A stretch of DNA of 64,000 nt from Rachicladosporium sp. CCFEE 5018 (Eukaryota; Ascomycota; Dothideomycetes; Cladosporiales; Cladosporiaceae): contig KZ111155.1 in the NCBI GenBank assembly GCA_002077045.2, forward strand, positions 225,887 through 289,886, in the 5' to 3' direction. Below the pieces are notes generated by a model that was given only the letters and a program-made list of their open reading frames with translations, had not been told where the DNA came from and did not search any database. Shown in pieces: positions 30,720-40,341 of the stretch; the first letter of the stretch is position 1; each line of letters begins with the position of its first letter. The position numbers were made by a program, and so were the translations under genes.

Positions 30720-31061
30720 TCACGTACCCAACGGGTCACAAGCATGAAGTGCTAAGTGCAACACCGTCCACTCCGAGTGAGATCGATGGTCATACTCGCC
30801 CTGAGACAGCCCAACGTACATGCCGTCCTCACGACTGGCCCACCCACGGGGAACACCGTTTCTGTCTCTGCTGTAGTCGGATCGGCCTGCGACGAGGATC
30901 GCCGTGAAGACGTCTGCGTATATCATGTCGAGAATCTCGGTTGGCAGCTGGCTGAAGAGGTTGGGTGAGGTAGACTTGATATCGTCGGCGATGGGAGTCT
31001 CGGATGTCGACAATACTGCTGTGATGTCGCATCGATGTTCCGATTCCGTTGCGAGCATCAT
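30720..31061 (-). CDS. F-box-like protein FB6, copy B
   Basis: Open for 113 codons from an ATG (MMLATESEHRCDITAVLS). Residues about 34-55 read LFSQLPTEILDMIYADVFTA, a good F-box-like helix, then RDRNGVPRGWASREDG and LHACDPLGT at the end. It is short for the family and lacks the usual VCRxFRxEA block, so it may be truncated at the 3' end. Copy A retains only the last ~40 codons. Lies in the part of copy B that has no counterpart in A. Confidence 0.5.
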   Translation of the reverse strand: MMLATESEHRCDITAVLSTSETPIADDIKSTSPNLFSQLPTEILDMIYADVFTAILVAGRSDYSRDRNGVPRGWASREDGMYVGLSQGEYDHRSHSEWTVLHLALHACDPLGT

Positions 31062-31217
31062 AGCTATTGTTTCGTACTCCGTGCACGACCTAATGGGATG
31101 GTATCTAGTATGTCCTATGAGCTGAGCACAGCAGTATCATGAGGTGAAGCTTGACGGCATCGAATAGCTAAATACACGCCGCGGTAGGCATTCGTTGAGC
31201 CTGTGGGTGACTATCTC

Positions 31218-31852
31218 CTACCCGACCATTTGCAAGAGAGTAAGTGACCGCATGTCCAGCCAATCCGGGTAAGCGACAGGGTCATATATGGCGTCCGAGA
31301 CCAGCAAACTCCAATTGCATCGGATCTTACTTCTGTGACAGCAATTCAAGTCGCTTAATATCTTCCCTCTGGAAACGGCTCTAGCGAAGCCACTCAATCG
31401 ATCAATGTGGACCTCCTTCATCAGCAATACTAGTTGCCTGTCTGGGTCCGCCTCCCATACAGGATGTTCAGGGTGCGTCACTCTGAGGGCCCAGGCCCAC
31501 TCATCTCCGATTAGATGCTGCAGAGTTCTTTGCGCTTCGCGACGGAAGCGCTGACAGACGTGTGGGAGCGCCAGCATGCGTCTGCAAAGGTGTGGCTCTC
31601 CTTCTTGCGAGTCATGAGGGCGAGCTGCGAGAAGCGTGGACTGGATTACTTCGGTGTAGATGTTGAGCAAAAGCTCAGTCGGTAGGCGTTTGATATAGTC
31701 GGAAGAGATCGTGCCGCTAATGGGTGCAGGTCGCTCGTCGACATGGAGTCTGCACGACCATCAGTGTTTTATCGTGCGATCTCTGCCTCGGAGAAGACTG
31801 CCTACCCCGTAAGACGTGCGCTGACTGCTTCGTCACTCTGTGCATTCGCCAT
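31218..31852 (-). CDS. F-box-like protein FB8, copy B only (two exons)
   Basis: Exon 1 31806-31852 (MANAQSDEAVSARLTG), intron 31750-31805 (56 bp, GTAGGC donor, CTGAT branch, GTGCAG acceptor, phase 2), exon 2 31218-31749; 192 residues. After LHVDERPAPISGTISSDYIK comes RLPTELLLNIYTEVIQSTLL, the F-box-like helix, then LALPHVCQRFRREAQRTLQH, the family's second block, and LLMKEVHIDRLSGFARA. The start was chosen because splicing places the ATG exactly in frame with the F-box exon. No counterpart in copy A. No substrate domain recognised. Confidence 0.65.
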
Positions 31853-32063
31853 GTTGCAGCACTGCGTCCGCGGATTTGTTATGTGGGCGTGCGCTACGGA
31901 GCGTTTGTGTAAGGACCCCCTCGTAGATCATGACTTGTATTTCGGTCGGTAGTGTGTTGAAGTAGTTGCGTGGCGCTTCGTCTGAATGGCAGCTGCAATA
32001 ACAGTCAGTACAGAGGCTTCGGCTTGACAACTGCAGATGCGTTACCTACTTGACCGACGACAT
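31833..32063 (-). pseudogene. Truncated F-box-like gene FB9, copy B only
   Basis: Exon 1 32050-32063 (MSSV), intron 31993-32049 (GTAGGT donor, CTGAC branch, TTGCAG acceptor, phase 2), exon 2 31833-31992 reading NCHSDEAPRNYFNTLPTEIQ then VMIYEGVLTQTLRSARPHN, closely like FB8 (LRSARPHN versus LLAARPHD). It ends after 58 residues because the frame runs into the first exon of FB8 (31806-31852). It looks like a tandem duplicate that lost everything after the F-box. Confidence 0.55.
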
Positions 32064-32341
32064 CGCCGTCGACTCCTTTCCTTGTGTATATGACAGCCTG
32101 CACCTTTGTCCATTCAGTACGTGGTACCACTGGTAGCAGCCTACTACGTGCTGTATCGAGTGCGTGGGGAGGAAGATCGAGCTGTAGTCGCGGTGGCGTT
32201 GACTCAGAGGAGTGAGGAAGGCGCGGCAGGCGACTGCACCTCTGTCGTACCTGCCCAGTCGAACCGCGGATGCCTGAGCCTCAAGGCTTCGTGTTGATCT
32301 TGAGGGTAGCTCCTCCCAGAACTTCCCGGCCTCTGTACTAT
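32064..32341. other. Spacer between FB9 and FB7, copy B
   Basis: No gene recognised; absent from copy A. Confidence 0.35.
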
Positions 32342-33205
32342 TCAGCGCAACACGATCCTGCGCCCGAGTGATTTCTTGATCTGCGCCAACCTCGCCTCTT
32401 CGAGATTCCGCTCCTGCTGGAGAAGCCGCTCCTTCTGCCTGGCTGCGTGCTTCCTCTGCGCCGATCTCACAAGCTTGATCGGTGGCATCATTGGACGTAC
32501 TGTCGCCTGACCCATCTCCATCGTTTGATCAATATGCTCTGCCGTCACATGCACGGGGATGATAGGGGATCGCTTACCACTCTCAAGCACTTCCCGACTT
32601 GATCGCTTCTGATAGGTCGTCCGCGCCGCGAATTGATAGTACACCTCCCCCACCTTCACCGCTTCCTGCAACTCCTGCAAATACGACACATGCCACAGCT
32701 GGTCCTGAGCTTTCCGGTCGTGATATTGACACCGCGTTGCACACCGAGAGCCGTCCCAGTGCTTCTTCGGGCTTCGAGCGAACGCCCGACAGGCGATGAT
32801 CTCCTCCTTCAGACATTCGCTGAAAACATCTAGAGCTTCCCGGCGGACTTGGCCGCAGACTCGTAGCAGTGAGATGACTCTGAGGATGAACTTACGCCTG
32901 CTGCCGCGCGACATGCCTCGAGGGCGGGCGTTGATGTGGTCCTTGCGAAAAGTCTCGGCGTAGATTTGCAGGCGTAGTTCTGGCGGTAAGGTGAAGAGAT
33001 GATCCGGAGGTGGCGTGGGCCTCTCCTTGGCCTTGAACCTCAGTCGATGCAACTCGCGGTGACCTTTCATACGCTTCTCTTCAGCGAGCCTCTCCTTCCT
33101 GTGCACAGCGTCAGTGAGAGATCCGAAGTGAAGACAAGAGTGACTGACTGTTGCGTACGCTTGACCAGTGCGAGCGTCTTCGCCACTGACAGCATCATGG
33201 CGGTC
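32342..33205 (-). CDS. F-box-like protein FB7, copy B (5' end incomplete)
   Basis: Main exon 32342-33098 (FTLPPELRLQIYAETFRKDH, SLLRVCGQVRREALDVFSEC, basic tail), preceded by the same CTGAC/CACAG acceptor and an upstream exon 33159-33205 with a GTACGC donor, phase 2. The last nucleotide pattern changes A to G at the junction but keeps Ala and the frame, which supports the intron. Stops right after GRRIVLR because the downstream sequence differs from copy A, where the protein is 30 residues longer. First 5' exon not resolved. Confidence 0.6.
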   Translation of the reverse strand, partial: DRHDAVSGEDARTGQAYATVSHSCLHFGSLTDAVHRKERLAEEKRMKGHRELHRLRFKAKERPTPPPDHLFTLPPELRLQIYAETFRKDHINARPRGMSRGSRRKFILRVISLLRVCGQVRREALDVFSECLKEEIIACRAFARSPKKHWDGSRCATRCQYHDRKAQDQLWHVSYLQELQEAVKVGEVYYQFAARTTYQKRSSREVLESGKRSPIIPVHVTAEHIDQTMEMGQATVRPMMPPIKLVRSAQRKHAARQKERLLQQERNLEEARLAQIKKSLGRRIVLR

Positions 33206-33579
33206 CTACAGAGACTCTGCGAGAGTAAGTATGTAGTGATGTGGTAGTCGTCCCGTGTATTGTCAACATGCGCGCAGGTCGAGTCTAGCACAACAACAAT
33301 GAAGTTGCTGCAGTCGTTGAGTTCGGAAGGCACGACCCAGATGAGCTCACTAGTCCTTGCATCACTGGACTCAACGTCAGTGGGCTCCAACGCATCACCT
33401 ATCTCCTCCGGGCAGCTCCCAAGTGAGTCGGTAGTTTTCGAGACTGTTATCGAGACTGTACAAGTGTATGCTAACAAGCAGTGCCCTCGCGGGCTCCGTC
33501 TTTGATATGTACAAAGGTATTCACTTTTTCCCGTTTCTTTACTCAGCCGCAGCTAGTTTTGATCCTCATTATCCTCCCC
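33206..33579. other. Spacer between FB7 5' end and GPCR 3' end, copy B
   Basis: Counterpart of 8965-9347, nearly identical; no further gene recognised. Confidence 0.35.
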
Positions 33580-34701
33580 TCATGCTCGTTCCCGGGTATC
33601 GTCAACTCTTCTCTCATGATGCAGATCCTCCACGCTCTCGCCCGCTTCGCTTGGCGGGTTCAAGGCTAGTCCTCCTCTTCCTGCCCAGACGTCTCGAGGC
33701 TCGTACGCCGTACTCCGTAAGCTGCTCTGTCTGCTGGGGGTCTTGGGCGCGGAGAACGAAGATCCCGGCGCTTGGTAGGTTCGCTCAGGCTCACCGCCTC
33801 GATCTAGAGAGGTGTGTCTGCCTAATGTTGTGGGTGAGGAGATGAAGCCATCGTCAGGCGGTGGGCTCCTCGATTGAGGGAAGTGGAAGTACTCGTGGGG
33901 TTGGTAATGTCGGGGATTGCGAGAGTAGGTCTCAGGGATCTGTCGCTGCTGGGGGAAGGTCGATGTCGTGGCCATACTCGGCGGCGTGTTGCCGTGGTCG
34001 AGTGCTGGTGACATTCGATCGTGGCCGGAGGGCAGGTCCAGCGAGGGTTCCATCCGCAATGGGCTGCGATATGACTCCGAAGGTGACGAGATCACTGTTG
34101 CGCTAGTTTCGAGACTCTTCATGTCTAGATGGAGACTGTCCGGCTCTGTGGCCATGGTCGAAGAGTAGCTAGGCTTTTGCATCTCGAATGTTGTGGCCTG
34201 GTGCCCGCGCTCCATGCGCAGCAACTCAGCCTTGGAGTGCGTTCGCATGTTGTCAGGTCTCGCATCGAGCGAGACGAACTCTTGTCGCTGGCCAAATCGA
34301 TTGCGGAAGAAATCGGCCCATGCTGGAAATACCGATGGTCTCGCAAGAAAGAGTGTGACCTGCAGACCTGACAAACCAAGTAGGAACAGGACCGCCACCA
34401 CGGTCGACTCATTCACGAGCCAGCCCTGTACCAGATCGAGACATTGATCTTTGTTAGCTGCATTGGCGACTAGACAGATCAGCCAGGGCTCAATCCTCCT
34501 GATGTCGTGCAGTATCCTGTTCTGTATGCCGTCGAGCGAGACAAAAACGATGACGAAGAAGATCACATCGACCAGGATAATAGTGACAATCGATATGCCT
34601 CGCCACTGTAGCCACAATACTTTCTTGAGACGCTGGTAGACTGCTCGCGCTGTCTGTGTGCGCATGCTATTGCTGTAGCTCGGAAGTCCAGATCCCGATG
34701 C
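33580..34701 (-). CDS. Frizzled-like fungal GPCR, copy B, C-terminal part (cut by gap)
   Basis: Encodes the last ~375 residues: the final two membrane segments (IVTIILVDVIFFVIVFVSL and VLFLLGLSGLQVTLFLA) and the whole cytoplasmic tail, nearly identical to copy A. The stop is shifted by three codons (DDTRERA) because TAA has become GAA. The Cys-rich N-terminus and first five membrane segments fall in the N gap 34702-34801, which stands for about 1206 bp of copy A (10461-11666). Confidence 0.7.
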   Translation of the reverse strand, partial: ASGSGLPSYSNSMRTQTARAVYQRLKKVLWLQWRGISIVTIILVDVIFFVIVFVSLDGIQNRILHDIRRIEPWLICLVANAANKDQCLDLVQGWLVNESTVVAVLFLLGLSGLQVTLFLARPSVFPAWADFFRNRFGQRQEFVSLDARPDNMRTHSKAELLRMERGHQATTFEMQKPSYSSTMATEPDSLHLDMKSLETSATVISSPSESYRSPLRMEPSLDLPSGHDRMSPALDHGNTPPSMATTSTFPQQRQIPETYSRNPRHYQPHEYFHFPQSRSPPPDDGFISSPTTLGRHTSLDRGGEPERTYQAPGSSFSAPKTPSRQSSLRSTAYEPRDVWAGRGGLALNPPSEAGESVEDLHHERRVDDTRERA

Positions 34702-34801
34702 NNNNNNNNNNNNNNNNNNNNNNNNNNNNNNNNNNNNNNNNNNNNNNNNNNNNNNNNNNNNNNNNNNNNNNNNNNNNNNNNNNNNNNNNNNNNNNNNNNN
34801 N
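34702..34801. other. Assembly gap (100 N) inside the copy B GPCR gene
   Basis: Exactly 100 N. By alignment to copy A about 1206 bp are missing. Confidence 0.97.
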
Positions 34802-35759
34802 CAAGAAAGGAAAGCTGAAGAATGATGCTACTGAACCAGCGACAGGAGGGAAGGTAGACGAATAGCATGAGCAAGGGGATTAGGACAGGGCAGAATGAGG
34901 TATCGTTCGATGCCTGCTCGGCACGCGACAAGCTGCCATCGCCCGCCACGGCCATGCAGCGCAAGCGCAGGATGCCATGCCGCTGGGTCGCTCATCAGCC
35001 AAGCGTGTGGAGTGCTTGCGCAAATGCCTGCGCACCCCTGCATAGGGTAGCAACGAGTGAAGTGGCCAGGGTGGAAAGGTACGAGGTCCCACGCCCGCCA
35101 TGCTGACGCGAAGGCGCGCCGTTGACGCCGCGCCGGTGACAGTGGAGCGGTCGCCGTTGGGCCACCCGGACAACGTCCGCTGCTAGTACGAGATCGCAGT
35201 GCTCGGAAGAGGCTAGAAGAGGTGAAGTCGCGGAGCCACAAGGAGAGAGTTGCGGGCATTTGCCCCTGCAGGATGGGAGTGCAGGTACCGCGGCCCAGCG
35301 AGTGGGGTGCGAGTATTGCAACGCCGGCATGCGACTCGCTGCAGCGCCTCCCGCCGTCACGAATCGGGGATTTTTGTGCTCAAGAACGGCTGAGTTGGGC
35401 TTTGCTGGTAGGTCGCGCAGACTTGCCGTACTTCGTGATCGTGTTCTGGACATGTTCGTAGTGTTCTGGACATGTTCGTATGCCTCCGTTGAACGGATCG
35501 CAATGCCAGCATCGGCATCGCATTGAGATGTGCGTAGTTTCGCATAATGATGCGCCAAGGATTTGACCATCTTCCGGTGTTCCCTCCGACCGTGTTGCTC
35601 ATAGCGCAAGCGACTTTGCTGGGATTAAATTGATGATACGCCGGTCCGCCCTGTCACGTCGAGGGTGCCCTGCCATTGAACACGTTGCATTGGTGGGGTT
35701 CTGGACTTCCCTGGTCGCAGTCTCATCACGACCGCTCGAGGCGACTTCACTTGACTGCC
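34802..35759. other. Intergenic upstream of the GPCR, copy B
   Basis: GC-rich counterpart of 11667-12617, no confident gene. Contains a 20 bp unit repeated twice in tandem at 35441-35480. Confidence 0.45.
35441..35480. repeat. Exact 20 bp tandem duplication
   Basis: GTGTTCTGGACATGTTCGTA occurs twice back to back; copy A has it once (12309-12328). Confidence 0.95.
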
Positions 35760-37477
35760 TCAGAAACCTAACCCCTCCATCGACTGACGAGGCGTAAAAT
35801 GCAAATCGTAGTAAATCACGGGGTCGGAAGTCAATTCAGTCGTTTCAGTAAGCCCATCAGATCCGAGTGGAGAGAGCAGAAAGCTGCGATCTGGTAATGC
35901 GAGCCAATGCAACCAGGCCTGAGCAGTCTCGCAACATGATTGGCCGCGCACTGGCTACTACTGTTCCCAAAGACCGCCTTGACAAGATCCAACAATTCGA
36001 CGATCCACAGATCCGTCTGAACTCCATGCATTCTGCTAGTATTGCGATGCCTACCAACACACTGCACGCAATATCACATGCCGCGGTTTCGAAACCAACA
36101 CACTGTTCGCTTGCGCAGGACATGCATGCCTCTTCCGAATCCCCGGCGTTACCACGGAGTGCTACCTAAATCAGGAGGTCCGCACATGGTGGCACACAAC
36201 TCTTATGCAGGAACGGTAGGTCCCTGGAACATTCTGATCCTTCGACACATCATGTGGGAGGTGCGAAACTATACTTGGGCGTTATGTCTCGGCAGATTCT
36301 CGACGGCTGACTGCTGGCCACGCGGGTGCCTCGCAAACCTTCTCCTGTGCTTTCGGAAACTCACTCATCCGGTGACAAGGCATCAACCTCGACGACACCT
36401 TCTGCCAGCGGTGCCGCGAGTTCTGTGTTACTTCGTGAACGGCAACGGACATCGCACTTCCCCACGAGTATGCCCCCATTTTGAGCACTCCGAACGCTCG
36501 GTACCGCACAGCACTCGCTCCGTTCCTCGAAGATGCAAATCCAAAGAGCCCCGAATACCTCGACGTTCAGCTTCAGGCCTACATAGCAATACCAGCAGAC
36601 TCGGTGCCGCGGTCCAGATTTTGAACGAACCTCGTTTCCAGCGACCCATGTTCACAATGTGACACCGCGGCAAAAGATCCTGGAGATGATCACACGAATT
36701 CGAGAAGCTAACGACGCGCACTGAGACACCATGGGCGATAGCGCTCCTGTCAGCGGTAATACCTCCGCAGGTCACCGCACGGTCACGTAGGAATAGACAT
36801 GCTTGTTCGCACATCACTGATCCGCAAGCGACCCGCGGCTGGCGTGAGACATGGTCGTCTTTGTGCACGTGCAATGCGCGACGAAGCCAGCGATAGCTTT
36901 ACCTTTTCCCTCTTGAAGAGGGGAAGCGATCTGCAATGCCGTCGATACTATCACGAGTTTCACACCGTCCTCGCTGCGCCAGCACACTAGCAGCACGGCC
37001 TTCGCGGGTGCTCGCGATGCAGCGAGCCATCGCTCTCGATGGTCTCACAATTTCAATACCGTCGCTATGGGATACTTGCGGACCCTCAAGGATGGAATTC
37101 GTGGTAGTGAGAAACCGAAGGTAGGATTGCGACCTATGCCGGCGCTCAACTAATGGAGAGCAAAGTGTGGTATGAGATGCCTCTCGCTTGCCGTTCTGTA
37201 TCTAGCGCGCCGACGAGAATGTAAGTATCTTGTTGCGATCTCGACGCTATGGTCCGTGAGTCTCAGGCGTTCCTCGGGGTTGCTTCACTACTATCTTATG
37301 CACGCTAGGTGGGTTTCGACCATCTCTTGCACCTTGGAGAGTGAAGGCATCCGCCAACAAAGATTCCAAATGACACATGGCTCTCGACGAACATAGATAC
37401 GTTGAAACTCTGCTATGGTGTACACTACATACACACATACAGAACGGCCTGCCCTATGAAGAGCCCAAACGTCCCAT
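35760..37477. other. Divergent spacer, copy B
   Basis: Counterpart of 12618-14329. The hypothetical frame of copy A is broken here by a one-base loss near 35920. From about 36370 to the orphan gene the sequence diverges strongly from copy A, except for the ~205 bp island at about 36645-36840. A plus-strand frame (36042-36662) and a minus-strand frame (36428-36874) are open but have no recognised product. Confidence 0.4.
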
Positions 37478-40126
37478 CTACCCTTCCGCCATCGTCTCCT
37501 TCATCGCATACCTATCACCCGGAGACCACGTCTGCGCCAACCTCCGCAGCACCTTGCCCTGAAGCTTCTTATTCCCTTCACCTCTCTCCCACATCTTGAA
37601 GTCGAGCTTTGCTGCCTGCATTATTGCCTGCGTATGCTGCAGGTCGATCTCGAACGCTGGAAGGCCGTCTTCTATAGTCGTTTGCGCTCCTGCATGCGTT
37701 TCGGGCTCGTAAGCCATCTCTTGGTCCTCGGGTGAGTTGGCATAGGGGTCTGTGGCCCGGGAGTCGTTTGAGAGGCGATCTTCTTCGGAGCTGGTGGCGT
37801 ATCGGGCTGGGGTTAGAGGAGGGAGGTCGGTGGTGTTGAGCACAGGTACTGGGGTTGGTAGTATGTGCGTGAAGGAATTACTGTAGGCTGCGTCGCACTT
37901 TGGCAGGTAGTCGGAAGAGGCCGTCGATTTTGCCGGTGACGCTATTCTCGACTTTGCGACTGGAGGTTCCTGTGCTACCGCAGCTGTAGTCGATAGTGTC
38001 GCGGCTGCCGTCGCAGCCGCAGAGAGAGGCGTCACTGGTTCGTTCCTCTTGGGTTCTGCACGTTCGGGCACTCCACCATACTGTTCCCTCTTCGCTTCCT
38101 TTCCTGGCTTCGCCCTTCCAGCCAGTAGATTCAGCAACGCCGCCTCCATGCTCATCTTACCTCTAACCCCCTCCCACACCACCGGAGAAGTGAGCAGGTG
38201 CTCGAACCAGTATTGCACTCGCTTTCTAAGCGCACTTCTCGCCACGTCTTCAAATTCGCCTCTCCGAGGCACTTCCAAGCCCTCGTAGACGTACCAATCA
38301 CGACCGTTATTGCTCAGGCGACCATGCCGCTTATATGAGAGACCTCGGTCGATCAAGTGAGGTGCGCAGGTTCGACTACGCGGCCAGATCCAGCTACCGT
38401 ATCTCCGGAGAAAGAGAACGGATAGCTCGCGGGCATAGGCTTGGGGGTCATTACCCGATAGAAACCGCCTCGGTGGCTGAAACTTGTCTGGGCACAGACT
38501 GCAGTGGAATGCAAGGGTGAGGCGCTGAAATTCTTCGAGACGGCCGTAGGACGTCTTGATGTGCAAGTTGGCGAAAGCTGCTTGGAGTTCGGCAACCCAG
38601 TCCAAGGGCTTGGGGAGTGATGGTTCACGTTGTGCGTCGGGGACTGGTTCCGCGTCGCCCATGAGAGTGTCCCCATCGTTCGATTGCTTCGCCTCGACAT
38701 TGTTCGAGATTGGTGAGTCAGAAGCAGTTTCTCGATTCCCGCTTTCCTCATCAGTATCTACGGTGACATTCTCTTGGTTTCTCGACGGAATGGGTTCTCT
38801 CGTTTCTGCTACTCTGGGTTGACTCGTGGCTGGCAGATCCTCAGCAGCCTCCCCCATGAGAGTATCAGCCTTGCCTGCATCTAGGTTTTGTTTCTCCAAT
38901 ACAGGCTTGCTCTCTAGCTCAGGCGTTGATTCTGGCGTTCGTAGTTGTGGCGTCGGTACTACGACTAGCTTTGACTTCTCGGTATCGCCTGAAGGAGAAG
39001 CATCCGCAGTCTTGCTCGGTATAACAGAGCGCTGCGGAGCGGAGGAAACGGGATCTGTGATGGATGTCTCCTCGGACGCTACAGTGGTAGGTACCTTCGT
39101 ATCTGCGGCGCCATCATGTGCTACTGGATGGTCGTTATTCGCTGAGAGCTGCTCTGACTCCTGTCGAGCGATCTTCTCGGACTTCATACTCTCGAGCTTG
39201 GAAGATTTTCGCTTCAGTGAAGTTTCCGTGGGGATGGGATCCGACATCGCTATCTCCTCGGTCGTTGACGAGGCTACTGTGGTGGAACCACCTGCGCCAC
39301 GACCAGCAGCTACTTGCTGCGTCTTCATCGATGGCTGGTCCTCTTTCTGCTTCGCGATCTTCTCGGATTTTGTGCTCTCCAGCTTCGATGGCTTGCGCTT
39401 GAGTGAAGTGTCGTTGGCAGGCTTCTTTGCTTTAGCCGTAGAGGACTCGCTAGACGGGATCTTCGGTGTTTGAAGGGTTGTTGGCTGCGCTGGTTCTCGT
39501 TGGACCGCGTGATTTGGTGCTTGCACGGCGAAAATCGATGGGATCGGTCTTGCTGATGCCGGCTTAGGCGCTTTGGTAGGAGCGGCGCTGGCTTGTTCTC
39601 CCTGTCTGGTGTCTCCCCTCGTCCGCGTCACAGAGATCTGAGGCACCGGAGCTGTTGCGGCGGTCGGGGCTTTCGAAGGTCTAGTCTTCACTGTCTCCAT
39701 TGCAATTGTTGGTGAATTTCTCTCCAATACCGGACGAGACGCCGTCGACTTCGTGCTCGTAGCTGGTGCATCTACACCCGCCGCGGCAGACACCTCCTCG
39801 GCAACCGAGTCTCGCTGCTTATCACTCCGCCCATTGACAAGCTCACTCAACGCCGACTCCTCCTGCTCTGCCTTCCTCTTCTCCTCTCTTTCCCGCAACT
39901 TGAACTTCTTCCTCTGCTTCTTCGATGTCTGCGTACCCGGCATGGCTGCGGGCTTCGGCTTCGTCTCCTCTACGATAAGCTCGGCGGTATCCAGTGAGTT
40001 GTCGCTAGTGATGGAATGCGCGCGGAAGCAATGACAGTAGTCCAGTAGCTTGAGCAAAACTCGGCAGACAAGGATAATTAGTAAAGTGAAAAAGATAGTC
40101 GTTACTGTTGCGACGTAGCTGAGCAT
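37478..40126 (-). CDS. Orphan single-TM protein with KRKPSKLES repeats, copy B
   Basis: About 882 residues from the ATG at 40126 (MLSYVATVTTIFFTLLIILV). Same organisation as copy A: N-terminal anchor, charged segment, disordered region with two SLKRKxSKLES-KSEKIA units, conserved LFLRRYGSWIWPRSR / RVQYWFEHLLTSP region, and a final LRRLAQTWSPGDRYAM. The last ~80 residues (after NSPEDQEM) and the first ~250 differ strongly from copy A, whereas the repeat block and the middle domain are about 97% identical. Intact. No family recognised; the conserved middle suggests a real folded domain. Confidence 0.6.
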   Translation of the reverse strand: MLSYVATVTTIFFTLLIILVCRVLLKLLDYCHCFRAHSITSDNSLDTAELIVEETKPKPAAMPGTQTSKKQRKKFKLREREEKRKAEQEESALSELVNGRSDKQRDSVAEEVSAAAGVDAPATSTKSTASRPVLERNSPTIAMETVKTRPSKAPTAATAPVPQISVTRTRGDTRQGEQASAAPTKAPKPASARPIPSIFAVQAPNHAVQREPAQPTTLQTPKIPSSESSTAKAKKPANDTSLKRKPSKLESTKSEKIAKQKEDQPSMKTQQVAAGRGAGGSTTVASSTTEEIAMSDPIPTETSLKRKSSKLESMKSEKIARQESEQLSANNDHPVAHDGAADTKVPTTVASEETSITDPVSSAPQRSVIPSKTADASPSGDTEKSKLVVVPTPQLRTPESTPELESKPVLEKQNLDAGKADTLMGEAAEDLPATSQPRVAETREPIPSRNQENVTVDTDEESGNRETASDSPISNNVEAKQSNDGDTLMGDAEPVPDAQREPSLPKPLDWVAELQAAFANLHIKTSYGRLEEFQRLTLAFHCSLCPDKFQPPRRFLSGNDPQAYARELSVLFLRRYGSWIWPRSRTCAPHLIDRGLSYKRHGRLSNNGRDWYVYEGLEVPRRGEFEDVARSALRKRVQYWFEHLLTSPVVWEGVRGKMSMEAALLNLLAGRAKPGKEAKREQYGGVPERAEPKRNEPVTPLSAAATAAATLSTTAAVAQEPPVAKSRIASPAKSTASSDYLPKCDAAYSNSFTHILPTPVPVLNTTDLPPLTPARYATSSEEDRLSNDSRATDPYANSPEDQEMAYEPETHAGAQTTIEDGLPAFEIDLQHTQAIMQAAKLDFKMWERGEGNKKLQGKVLRRLAQTWSPGDRYAMKETMAEG

Positions 40127-40341
40127 GGTAGTGACATGTTCGATGATGGGTGCCGAGAAGGTGGGAAAGTGTGTAATCAAAGCGGTGGAAGATGATGTTT
40201 ATTGCCAGGAAACGGGTGTACTTACCGTTGGACGACCATCATGGCTACGTAGGGAGCTGCGGTCGTCGATCCGAGCTGTGCCTTCCTTACATCGGGTTCG
40301 TGAAAATGGAAGGCTCGATACAATCCAGAGAACCTCATCTC
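40127..40341. promoter_or_regulatory. Spacer upstream of the orphan gene, copy B
   Basis: 215 bp, unalignable with the 378 bp of copy A apart from its edges; presumed promoter of the orphan gene plus the PDI 3' end. Confidence 0.4.
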
